Of a stretch of DNA of 64,000 nt, positions 24,131 to 31,122 are shown in pieces. Each line of letters begins with the position of its first letter. The first letter of the stretch is position 1. The DNA is from Streptomyces longisporoflavus (lineage in GTDB: Bacteria; Actinomycetota; Actinomycetes; Streptomycetales; Streptomycetaceae), in the NCBI RefSeq assembly GCF_014649775.1, contig NZ_BMTR01000008.1:186001-250000 (forward strand), read 5' to 3'. Under the pieces are notes generated by a model. It was not told where the DNA came from. It worked only from the letters and a program-made list of their open reading frames with translations, and made no database searches. Position numbers and translations under genes: made by a program.

Positions 24131-25185
24131 CCCTCAGGACTCCGGGTTGTCCCTGTTCCCGGGGACTCCGCTCCGTCCACCGGGGGCTCCGCCCCGTTCC
24201 CCGGGGACTCCGCTCCGAAGAGAGCCTCGCGCCGCTCCCGCAGCCGCGCGAGGGTCTCGCGCGCGGTCGCGGCGGTGAAGGCCGGGCAGAGGAGGGCTTC
24301 CGGCGGGGCGCCCCAGCCGCCGGTGCCGCGCTCCGCTTCGTAGACCCGGCGCCCGGCGGGACTGCTCAGGTGGAGGCCGACCCAGACGGCGTCGGGGCCG
24401 CTGCCCGGCAGTCCGGGGTGCCCGTCGTGCGCGCACCGCGCGTCGGAGAGATGAGAAAGGGCCGCTTCGAGTCCCGCCGCCAGATCGTCGAGGACCGGCT
24501 TCGACCGCATCATGTCGGAGATCGCGTACCAGGAGACGGCCGCGGCGGCGACGACGAGCCCCGCACGGTCGTCGGGGTCGGTGGCCCGGCCGAGCGCGTC
24601 ACCGACGTGGGAGATCTCGGAGTCGACGTCGGTGCCCGGCCGTGGGCAGCCGTGCAGGACGGCGGAGAGCGACTCGATGTCCTGCTGGATGTCCTCGGGG
24701 AGGCGCGGCGGGATGCCGGCCGCCGATCCGGGCTCGATGAAGTCCATGGCGATACGCGCGAACCCGGCGACGTTGCGCGGGCAGAGCCACTCGTCGCGCG
24801 GGCGCTCGTCCTCGTCCCACTCGGCGCCTTCGTCGACCAGGTCCGGCAGGAGGTCGCGGAGCCAGAAGAGGTGGTCCTCCAACTCGTCCTCGGCGTACGG
24901 ATGCACTTCGTGGGGGCACGGCCTGTCCCCGAGCGCCCCGTCGGCCGCCCGCACCGCGTCGAACACGGCGCCGGGCACGTCGTCGCCCGGCAGCCAGCCG
25001 ACGTACGGCAACATCATCACCAGGCCGAGGGTCCACTGGTGCGCGCGCTCACCGCCGGGGTCCGCGGCGAGCGCCCGTGCGCATTCCAGGACGATCCGGT
25101 CCTTCGCCGCGTCGCGGTGGCTCTGGTAGTCGTCCTGGACTCCGCCCCAGGCTTCGACGAGATCACCGATCTCCGCCGCGGACAT
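24127..25185 (-). CDS. Conserved actinobacterial protein of unknown function
   Basis: A 352-residue soluble, acidic protein, probably mostly helical, with no signal peptide. Recognisable stretches are EIGDLVEAWGGVQDDYQSHR at the start and VVAAAAVSWYAISDMMRSKP in the middle; I do not recognise the family. The last 30 residues are imperfect repeats of GAESPG/GAEPPV, encoded by repeats of GGGGACTCCGCTCCG-like sequence, which looks like slippage. It lies 63 bp downstream of hemE on the same strand and may be in its transcript. Its stop codon shares CTAG with that of the convergent flavoprotein gene. Confidence 0.65.
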   Translation of the reverse strand: MSAAEIGDLVEAWGGVQDDYQSHRDAAKDRIVLECARALAADPGGERAHQWTLGLVMMLPYVGWLPGDDVPGAVFDAVRAADGALGDRPCPHEVHPYAEDELEDHLFWLRDLLPDLVDEGAEWDEDERPRDEWLCPRNVAGFARIAMDFIEPGSAAGIPPRLPEDIQQDIESLSAVLHGCPRPGTDVDSEISHVGDALGRATDPDDRAGLVVAAAAVSWYAISDMMRSKPVLDDLAAGLEAALSHLSDARCAHDGHPGLPGSGPDAVWVGLHLSSPAGRRVYEAERGTGGWGAPPEALLCPAFTAATARETLARLRERREALFGAESPGNGAEPPVDGAESPGTGTTRSPEG

Positions 25186-25248
25186 GCACCGCCCCCTCCT
25201 CACCCGGCATATTCAGGTGAGATTTTCGGCCAACTACGAACCGCTCCG

Positions 25249-26316
25249 TCAGCGGGCGGTCCGCGTGTGGACGTGCTCCACGAGCCGGGTCAGCGCCTCC
25301 GGGTCCGTGGTCGGCAGGACGCCGTGGCCGAGGTTGAAGATGTGCCCCTCCAGGCCGGACGCGGCCGCAAGCACCTCGTCCGTCTTGGCCTCGATCGCCT
25401 CCCGCGTGGAGAAGAGGACCGCGGGGTCGAGGTTGCCCTGCAGCGCCTTGCCGGGACCGACCCGCCGCACGGCCTCGTCCATCGGCACCCGCCAGTCGAC
25501 GCCCACCACGTCGGCGCCCGCCTCGCCCATCAGACCGAGCAGCTCGCCCGTGCCGACGCCGAAGTGGATGCGCGGCACTCCGTACGGGGCCACGGCGTCG
25601 AAGACCTTCCGCGAGGCGGGCATCACCGAACGCCGGTAGTCGGCGGGGGCCAGGGCGCCCACCCACGAGTCGAAGAGCTGCACGGCGCTCGCGCCCGCCT
25701 CGATCTGCACCTTCAGGAAGGCGCCGGTGATCTCCGCGAGCCGGTCCAGCAGGTCGGCCCACAGCTGCGGGTCGCCGTACATGAGCGCCTTGGTGTTCTC
25801 GTGGTTACGGCTCGGACCGCCCTCGACGAGGTAGCTCGCGAGGGTGAAAGGCGCGCCGGCGAAACCGATGAGCGGGGTGGACCCCAGCTCGGCCGTCAGC
25901 ATGCCGATCGCCTGCGTCACGTAGCTCACGTCGTCCGGCGTCAGATCCCGCAGCTGGGCGAGGTCGGCGCGCGAGCGGATGGGGTTGGCGACGACCGGGC
26001 CGATGCCCGGCTTGATGTCGAGGTCGATGCCGATGGCCTTGAGGGGGACGACGATGTCGCTGAAGTAGATCGCGGCGTCGACCTTGTGGCGGCGCACCGG
26101 CTGCAGCGTGATCTCCGTGACCAGCTCCGGCATCATGCAGGACTCCAGCATGGCCGTGCCCTCGCGCACCTTGCGGTACTCGGGCAGTGAGCGCCCCGCC
26201 TGCCGCATGAACCAGACCGGCGTGTGCGGCACGGGCTCCCGCCGGCAGGCCTTCATGAAAGCGGAGTCGTACGTAGCTGCGTTCTGCTGGCCCGCGGGGC
26301 TGGTGTTGGCACTCAC
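25249..26316 (-). CDS. hemE: Uroporphyrinogen decarboxylase
   Basis: A 355-residue HemE: VWFMRQAGRSLPEYRKVRE near residue 30 is the substrate-binding signature. The others are IYFSDIVVPLKAIG, GFAGAPFTLASYLVEGGPSR near 145, VQLFDSWVGALAP near 205 and HFGVGTGELL. It converts uroporphyrinogen III to coproporphyrinogen III, the substrate of the HemY product encoded nearby. The GTG start gives VSANTSPAGQQ and the usual family length; the open frame upstream has no family similarity and overlaps the divergent DUF3000 promoter. Confidence 0.93.
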   Translation of the reverse strand: MSANTSPAGQQNAATYDSAFMKACRREPVPHTPVWFMRQAGRSLPEYRKVREGTAMLESCMMPELVTEITLQPVRRHKVDAAIYFSDIVVPLKAIGIDLDIKPGIGPVVANPIRSRADLAQLRDLTPDDVSYVTQAIGMLTAELGSTPLIGFAGAPFTLASYLVEGGPSRNHENTKALMYGDPQLWADLLDRLAEITGAFLKVQIEAGASAVQLFDSWVGALAPADYRRSVMPASRKVFDAVAPYGVPRIHFGVGTGELLGLMGEAGADVVGVDWRVPMDEAVRRVGPGKALQGNLDPAVLFSTREAIEAKTDEVLAAASGLEGHIFNLGHGVLPTTDPEALTRLVEHVHTRTAR

Positions 26317-26436
26317 CCTCAGAGTCTCGCACGGGCCCGCGCACCCCTGTCCCGAGGGACACCCTGCCTTGACCGGGGCCCCTCGCACGGGTGTCTCTCC
26401 CTGCGCGAAGCCACCGTTCCCCTTAACCTTCCCCGC

Positions 26437-27102
26437 ATGGCTGCGGCTCAGGGACAACGGTCGGACGGCGCTGGCGAGATGGAAAGTACGGAGGGGAAGG
26501 TGGCGGAATCGGCTCCGTTGCCCTTTCGGGCGGCGGTCGAGGCGCTGCGCGGGGCACGGCTACGGCCTGAGATCGAGATCGACCCGACGAAGCCGCCGAA
26601 GCGCCTGGCCCCCCATGCGTACGCCCTGGAGGCGGCGGTGGTCGAAGGCGACGAGGACCTCGCGGACGGACGTCTGGTCCTGCTGCACGACCCGGCGGGG
26701 CACGACGCCTGGCAGGGCACCTTCCGCCTTGTCACGCTCGTACGCGCGGAGTTGGAGCCGGAGATGGCGGCGGACCCGCTGCTCCCGGAGGTCTGCTGGT
26801 CCTGGCTGACGGGCGCGCTGCAGGCGCGCGGCCTGGCCTGCGGGGAGCCGAGCGGCACCGTCACGCGCGCGGGCTCGCACTACTTCGGCGGCCTCTCGGA
26901 GCGGACGCCTGCCTCGCAGATCGAGATCCGGGCGTCGTGGACGCCGCGCGAGGGGGCGGGCGGGGTACCGGACACGGCCTCGCACCTCGCGGCGTGGTGC
27001 GATCTGCTCTGCCAGATCGCGGGACTGCCACCGGTGAGCCAGAGCCACGGCGAGGGGTCCGTGGTGTCGCTTCCGCAGCGACGGGGGCCGCAGACGCCGT
27101 GA
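26437..27102 (+). CDS. DUF3000 family protein
   Basis: A 221-residue soluble protein. PLPFRAAVEALRGARLRPEI, LAPHAYALEAAV and RLVLLHDPAGHDAWQGTFRLVTLVRAELEPEM identify the DUF3000 family, found beside hemE and RNase D in many actinobacteria; function unknown. TAACCT ends 7 nt before the ATG and no Shine-Dalgarno precedes it, so a leaderless start is likely. An internal start at MESTEGK is the alternative. Confidence 0.85.
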   Translation: MAAAQGQRSDGAGEMESTEGKVAESAPLPFRAAVEALRGARLRPEIEIDPTKPPKRLAPHAYALEAAVVEGDEDLADGRLVLLHDPAGHDAWQGTFRLVTLVRAELEPEMAADPLLPEVCWSWLTGALQARGLACGEPSGTVTRAGSHYFGGLSERTPASQIEIRASWTPREGAGGVPDTASHLAAWCDLLCQIAGLPPVSQSHGEGSVVSLPQRRGPQTP

Positions 27103-27278
27103 CCACGCCGGACGTGGACGGGACCGAACGATCACGCGGATGAGCGCTTCTGAACGACTGCGATTCGGGTTGATCTTCGGATGATCGATCGCGTGTCCGA
27201 ATGGTCCGAATTGTTACTCACCAAATCGTGATCATTCTCTAAAGGCGGACGGGTTTGATGCCGAAGAGGTTGGTGACC

Positions 27279-27308
27279 TTGACAGCACGGTTCGTCCCGG
27301 CTTAATCC
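27279..27308 (+). promoter_or_regulatory. Probable vegetative promoter of the response regulator
   Basis: TTGACA at 27279-27284 and TAATCC at 27303-27308 are separated by 18 bp, close to the housekeeping sigma consensus, 37 bp before the GTG. The remaining 240-bp intergenic region holds nothing else I can name. Confidence 0.5.
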
Positions 27309-27344
27309 CCGAGCCGGCCGACGTCCCGCACCCCAGGAGGCCTG

Positions 27345-28007
27345 GTGTCCGTTCTCCTCGAGCAGCCTGCAAGCCTGGTCGCCTACCGCCCGAACAAGCC
27401 GACCGCCATGGTCGTCGTGGCCGATCCACGCGTGCGCTCCACCGTCACCCGCCACCTGTGGGCCCTCGGTGTACGCGATGTGATCGAGGCCTCGTCGATC
27501 GCGGAGGCTCGTCCCCGCATCGGCAACCCCCGTGACATCTGCGTCGCAGACGTCCACCTCCCCGACGGCTCCGGCCTGACTCTCCTATCGGAAACCCGCG
27601 CGGCGGGCTGGCCGAACGGCCTCGCCCTCTCCGCAGCCGATGACATCGGCGCCGTACGCAACGCCCTCGCGGGCGGCGTGAAGGGCTACGTCGTCACCGG
27701 CACCCGCAACAACGTCGGTCTCCCCACCCGCCCCGGCGCCGCGCCCATCGGCTCGGCCGCCGCCCGAATGCACCGCCGCCCGCCGGGCGCCCCGAGCCAC
27801 CCCGGCGGCTACCGCGAGCTGTCCGGCCGTGAGGTCGAGGTGCTCCGCCTGGTCGCCGAGGGCCAGTCCAACAAGGCCATCGGCGTCTCGATGGGCCTGT
27901 CCGCCCTGACCGTGAAGAGTCACCTCGCCCGGATCGCACGCAAGCTCGGCACGGGTGACCGGGCCGGGATGGTGGCGGTGGCTCTGCGCACCGGAATCAT
28001 TCACTGA
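27345..28007 (+). CDS. Orphan response regulator with degenerate receiver and LuxR-type HTH
   Basis: A 220-residue regulator. The receiver region (residues 18-115) keeps a phospho-acceptor-like Asp69 in ICVADVHLPDGSG but has only one of the usual acidic pair (VVVADPRV) and lacks the conserved Lys, reading GYVVTGTRNN there. A Pro/Gly-rich linker follows, then a LuxR helix-turn-helix at about 150-215 (LSGREVEVLRLVAEGQSNKA, LTVKSHLARIARKLGTGDRA). No histidine kinase is adjacent, so control by phosphorylation is doubtful. AGGAGG 4 nt before the GTG fixes the start. The gene order DUF3000-regulator-rnd is conserved in Streptomyces as I remember it. Confidence 0.85.
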   Translation: MSVLLEQPASLVAYRPNKPTAMVVVADPRVRSTVTRHLWALGVRDVIEASSIAEARPRIGNPRDICVADVHLPDGSGLTLLSETRAAGWPNGLALSAADDIGAVRNALAGGVKGYVVTGTRNNVGLPTRPGAAPIGSAAARMHRRPPGAPSHPGGYRELSGREVEVLRLVAEGQSNKAIGVSMGLSALTVKSHLARIARKLGTGDRAGMVAVALRTGIIH

Positions 28008-28025
28008 CTGATTTACACCCCTCGC

Positions 28026-28059
28026 GCGCCCGTCGACGGAACGTTCCGTCGACGGGCGC
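28026..28059. repeat. 34-bp perfect palindrome
   Basis: A flawless 34-bp palindrome centred on GGAACGTTCC, with arms starting GCGCCCGTCGACGG, lies 18 bp after the response-regulator stop and 27 bp before the rnd start. As RNA it would form a 15-bp stem with an ACGT loop and could terminate the regulator transcript; as DNA it is also a symmetric protein-binding site next to the rnd promoter. Confidence 0.8.
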
Positions 28060-28085
28060 TGTGCATACACAGATACCCTTGACAG

Positions 28086-29378
28086 GTGACCGACGCCCAA
28101 GAGACCGCAGCAGACAGTTCACTGCGAACCACCGGAGGCGGCCCTCCGGACGACGTCGAAACGGCGCCGATCCCTTTGCTCGAGCCGCGTGATGGCATTC
28201 CTCCGGTGGTCGCAGACGAAACCTCGCTCGCCGAGGTGATCGCCGCGTTCGCGGCCGGCAGTGGCCCCGTGGCCGTGGACGCCGAACGTGCGTCCGGCTA
28301 TCGCTACGGCCAGCGTGCCTATCTCGTACAGCTGCGCCGTGAAGGCGCGGGCAGCACCTTGATCGACCCGGTCGCCTGTCCCGACCTCTCGGGGCTCGGC
28401 GAGGCGATCTCCGGTGCGGAGTGGGTACTGCACGCCGCCACGCAGGATCTGCCGTGCCTGCGCGAAATAGGCATGATCCCCACCAGCATCTTCGACACGG
28501 AGCTCGCGGGGCGCCTCGCCGGGTTCCCCCGGGTCGGCCTCGGCGCGATGGTCGAGGGCGTGCTCGGCTTCGTCCTGGAGAAGGGCCACTCGGCGGTCGA
28601 CTGGTCGACGCGGCCGCTGCCCGATCCCTGGCTGCGGTACGCGGCGCTTGACGTCGAGCTGCTCGTGGACCTGCGGGACGCCCTGGAGAAGGAGCTCGAC
28701 CGGCAGGGCAAGCTGGAGTGGGCCCGCGAGGAGTTCGACGCGATCGCCTCCGCGCCGCCCCCGCCGCCGCGGGTCGACCCCTGGCGCCGCACGTCCGGCA
28801 TGCACAAGGTGCGCCGCCGCCGTCAGATGGCGGTCGTACGGGAACTGTGGACCGCCCGCGACAAGGTGGCCCAGCGGCGGGACGTGTCGCCCGGCAAGGT
28901 GCTCAGTGACGGGGCGATCGTGGAGGCGGCGCTCGGCCTTCCGCCGAACGTGCACGCTCTGGCCGGCCTCCCCGGCTTCGGGCACCGCATGGGGCGGCGC
29001 CAGCTGGAGCAGTGGCAGGCCGCGGTGGACCGGGCCAAGGCCCTGCCCGACTCCGAGCTTCCGCAGCCCGGGCAGGCCGTCTCCGGGCCTCCGCCGCCCC
29101 GGTCCTGGGCGGACCGCGACCCGGCTGCGGCGGCCCGCCTCTCCGCGGCGCGGGCGGCCGTCTCGGCGCTGGCCGAGGAGCTGAACATGCCCCAGGAGAA
29201 CCTGATCACTCCGGACACGGTCCGCCGCGTCTGCTGGGAGCCGCCGGCTCAGGTGGACGCGGACTCCGTGGCGGCGGCGCTGGCCGCGCACGGGGCGCGC
29301 CAGTGGCAGATCACCCAGGTGACCCCGGCGCTGGTAACGGCCCTCACCACACCTGCGGCATCCGCCTCCCCGAAGTAG
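28086..29378 (+). CDS. rnd: Ribonuclease D (3'-5' exonuclease with HRDC domain)
   Basis: A 430-residue RNase D. The DEDD exonuclease domain occupies about residues 40-220: Exo I in VAVDAERASGYRYGQRAYLV (Asp65, Glu67), Exo II around HAATQDLPCL and Exo III YAALDVELLVDL. An HRDC domain follows at about 245-325 (RELWTARDKVAQRRDVSPGK, LPGFGHRMG), then an actinobacterial C-terminal extension. The enzyme trims 3' ends of stable RNAs. TACCCT ends 6 nt before the GTG with no ribosome-binding site, suggesting a leaderless message. The gene is convergent with nothing; the repeats and fadA follow on the same strand. Confidence 0.9.
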   Translation: MTDAQETAADSSLRTTGGGPPDDVETAPIPLLEPRDGIPPVVADETSLAEVIAAFAAGSGPVAVDAERASGYRYGQRAYLVQLRREGAGSTLIDPVACPDLSGLGEAISGAEWVLHAATQDLPCLREIGMIPTSIFDTELAGRLAGFPRVGLGAMVEGVLGFVLEKGHSAVDWSTRPLPDPWLRYAALDVELLVDLRDALEKELDRQGKLEWAREEFDAIASAPPPPPRVDPWRRTSGMHKVRRRRQMAVVRELWTARDKVAQRRDVSPGKVLSDGAIVEAALGLPPNVHALAGLPGFGHRMGRRQLEQWQAAVDRAKALPDSELPQPGQAVSGPPPPRSWADRDPAAAARLSAARAAVSALAEELNMPQENLITPDTVRRVCWEPPAQVDADSVAAALAAHGARQWQITQVTPALVTALTTPAASASPK

Positions 29379-29408
29379 TCGCGCCCCGCCGCTTCCGCGG
29401 CACCTCTT

Positions 29409-29456
29409 CACCCACCCACCGCTCGCCCCGCAGTACGGGGCGGGGGCGGGTGGGTG
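29409..29456 (+). terminator. rnd terminator
   Basis: Nested stem-loop: outer arms CACCCACCC/GGGTGGGTG and inner arms CGCCCCG/CGGGGCG around a CAGTA loop, 31 bp past the rnd stop. Confidence 0.7.
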
Positions 29457-29485
29457 CTTGGCGTTACGGGGATGGGGGCGGGCGG

Positions 29486-29762
29486 ACGCCGGGCGATCGG
29501 GTGGGCGGGTGGGAGACATCCGCCGCGAAGCGGCGGGCCAGGGGAGCCACCACCGGCCCGCAGGGGCCCACCAACCCCCACCCCCTCGCGGCACCAGGCA
29601 AACGCCGGGCAATCGGGCGGGTGGGCGGGAGACATCCGCCGCGAAGCGGCGGGCCAGGGAAGCCACCACCGGCCCGCAGGGGCCCCTCACGGCACCAGGC
29701 AGACGCCGGGCAATCGGGTGGGTGGGTGGGGGAAATCCGCCGCGAAGCGGCGGGACAGCCGC
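29486..29762. repeat. Three tandem hairpin repeats (about 116, 101 and 60 bp)
   Basis: Units start at 29486, 29602 and 29703, each with ACGCCGGGCRATCGGG, a G-rich GGGTGGG run and the hairpin CCGCCGC-GAA-GCGGCGG (at 29520, 29636 and 29737). The first two units also share CCACCACCGGCCCGCAGGGG and a GCGGCACCAGGC end. The third is cut short after its hairpin. No credible gene lies here, although several frames are open because of the GC bias. The region from 29379 to 29895 is thus a non-coding repeat array between rnd and fadA. A related copy in inverse orientation lies near 62400. Confidence 0.85.
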
Positions 29763-29825
29763 CGCCCCGCCACCCCACAGGCCAAGTGTGACCTTCGCCT
29801 CCCCGAGCCAGGACTGGGCAGCCTA

Positions 29826-29841
29826 GTTACCGACAAGTAGC
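29826..29841 (+). promoter_or_regulatory. Possible TetR-type fatty-acid operator before fadA
   Basis: GTTACCGACAAGTAGC has TAC-N6-GTA symmetry and resembles the GTTAC/GTAAC-type elements found before fatty-acid degradation genes in actinobacteria (from memory). It lies 55 bp before the fadA start. Confidence 0.35.
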
Positions 29842-29895
29842 ATGGGACACGGAAGCGCGCCGGCAGGCGCAACCGCACCCTGGAGGAGAGCCATC

Positions 29896-31122
29896 GTGCC
29901 TCGTACCGTCAGGGACGTCGTCTTCGTTGATGGCGTCCGCACCCCGTTCGGCAAGGCGGGCCCGAAGGGCATCTACCACGAGACCCGTGCGGATGACCTG
30001 ATCGTGAAGGCCATCCGGGAGCTGCTCCGCCGCAACCCGGCCCTCGACCCCGCCAAGATCGACGAGGTCGCCATCGCCGCGACCACGCAGATCGGCGACC
30101 AGGGTCTGACGCTGGGCCGCACGGCCGGCATCCTCGCGGGTCTGCCGCAGTCCGTGCCCGGTTACTCCATCGACCGCATGTGCGCGGGCGCGCTGACCGC
30201 CGTCACCACGACGGCCGGCTCCATCGCCTTCGGCGCGTACGACGCCGTCATCGCCGGTGGCGTCGAGCACATGGGCCGCCACCCCATGGGCGAGGGCGTC
30301 GACCCGAACCCGCGGTTCGTGAGCGAGAAGCTCGTCGACGAGTCCGCCCTCTTCATGGGCATGACCGCCGAGAACCTGCACGACCGCTACCCGAGCATCA
30401 CCAAGCAGCGCGCGGACGAGTACGCGGTGCGCTCGCAGGAGAAGGCCGCCAAGGCGTACGCCAACGGCAAGATCCAGCAGGACCTGGTGCCCGTCTCCGT
30501 ACGCCGGACGAACGAGGAGGCCGGTGAGACCGGCTGGGGCCTCGCCACCGCCGACGAGCCGATGCGGCCCGGCACCACCCTGGAGAACCTCTCCGGTCTG
30601 AAGACGCCGTTCCGTACGCACGGCCGCGTCACCGCGGGCAACGCCGCGGGCCTCAACGACGGTGCCACGGCGTCGATCATCGCCTCCGAGGACTTCGCCC
30701 GCGAGAACAACCTGCCGGTCAAGATGCGGCTCGTGTCGTACTCCTTCGCCGGTGTCGAGCCCGAGGTCATGGGCTATGGCCCCATCCCGGCCACGGAGAA
30801 GGCGCTCGCCCAGGCGGGCCTTTCCATCTCCGACATCGGTCTCTTCGAGATCAACGAGGCCTTCGCCGTGCAGGTGCTCGCCTTCCTGGAGCACTACGGC
30901 ATCGCGGACGACGACGCGCGCGTGAACCAGTACGGCGGCGCCATCGCGTACGGCCACCCCCTCGCCTCCTCCGGCGTGCGTCTGATGACGCAGCTGGCGC
31001 GGCAGTTCGAGGAGCAGCCGGACGTCCGCTACGGCCTGACGACGATGTGTGTCGGCTTCGGCATGGGCGCCACCGTCATCTGGGAGAACCCGAACCACAA
31101 GGACGCCGGAGGCGACAAGTGA
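29896..31122 (+). CDS. fadA: Acetyl-CoA acyltransferase (3-ketoacyl-CoA thiolase)
   Basis: A 408-residue thiolase. The nucleophilic Cys96 sits in YSIDRMCAGALTAV, GGVEHMGRHP follows, and the C-terminal catalytic residues are in GGAIAYGHPLASSG (His) and LTTMCVGFGMGA (second Cys). It cleaves 3-ketoacyl-CoA to acetyl-CoA and a shortened acyl-CoA. The GTG has GGAGG 8 nt upstream; an ATG further up overlaps the operator-like site. Its stop overlaps the next start (GTGA), so fadA and fadB are translationally coupled and form the two subunits of a beta-oxidation complex. Confidence 0.93.
   Translation: MPRTVRDVVFVDGVRTPFGKAGPKGIYHETRADDLIVKAIRELLRRNPALDPAKIDEVAIAATTQIGDQGLTLGRTAGILAGLPQSVPGYSIDRMCAGALTAVTTTAGSIAFGAYDAVIAGGVEHMGRHPMGEGVDPNPRFVSEKLVDESALFMGMTAENLHDRYPSITKQRADEYAVRSQEKAAKAYANGKIQQDLVPVSVRRTNEEAGETGWGLATADEPMRPGTTLENLSGLKTPFRTHGRVTAGNAAGLNDGATASIIASEDFARENNLPVKMRLVSYSFAGVEPEVMGYGPIPATEKALAQAGLSISDIGLFEINEAFAVQVLAFLEHYGIADDDARVNQYGGAIAYGHPLASSGVRLMTQLARQFEEQPDVRYGLTTMCVGFGMGATVIWENPNHKDAGGDK

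Noticed and set aside
25199..25221. CTCACC-N11-GGTGAG stem between hemE and the following gene
   Set aside because: Short 6-bp arms with a large loop; too weak to call a terminator or operator.
24070..26190. 706-residue plus-strand open frame over hemE and its neighbour
   Set aside because: Shadow of two real minus-strand genes; composition dominated by Arg, Gly and Val and no family motif.
29486..29762. CRISPR array
   Set aside because: Only three units of unequal length (116, 101, 60 bp) with internal hairpins and no unique short spacers or cas genes.
29458..29840. Open frames of about 120 residues across the hairpin repeats
   Set aside because: The repeats themselves create the open frames; no codon bias or start signals, and the translations are Gly/Arg repeats.
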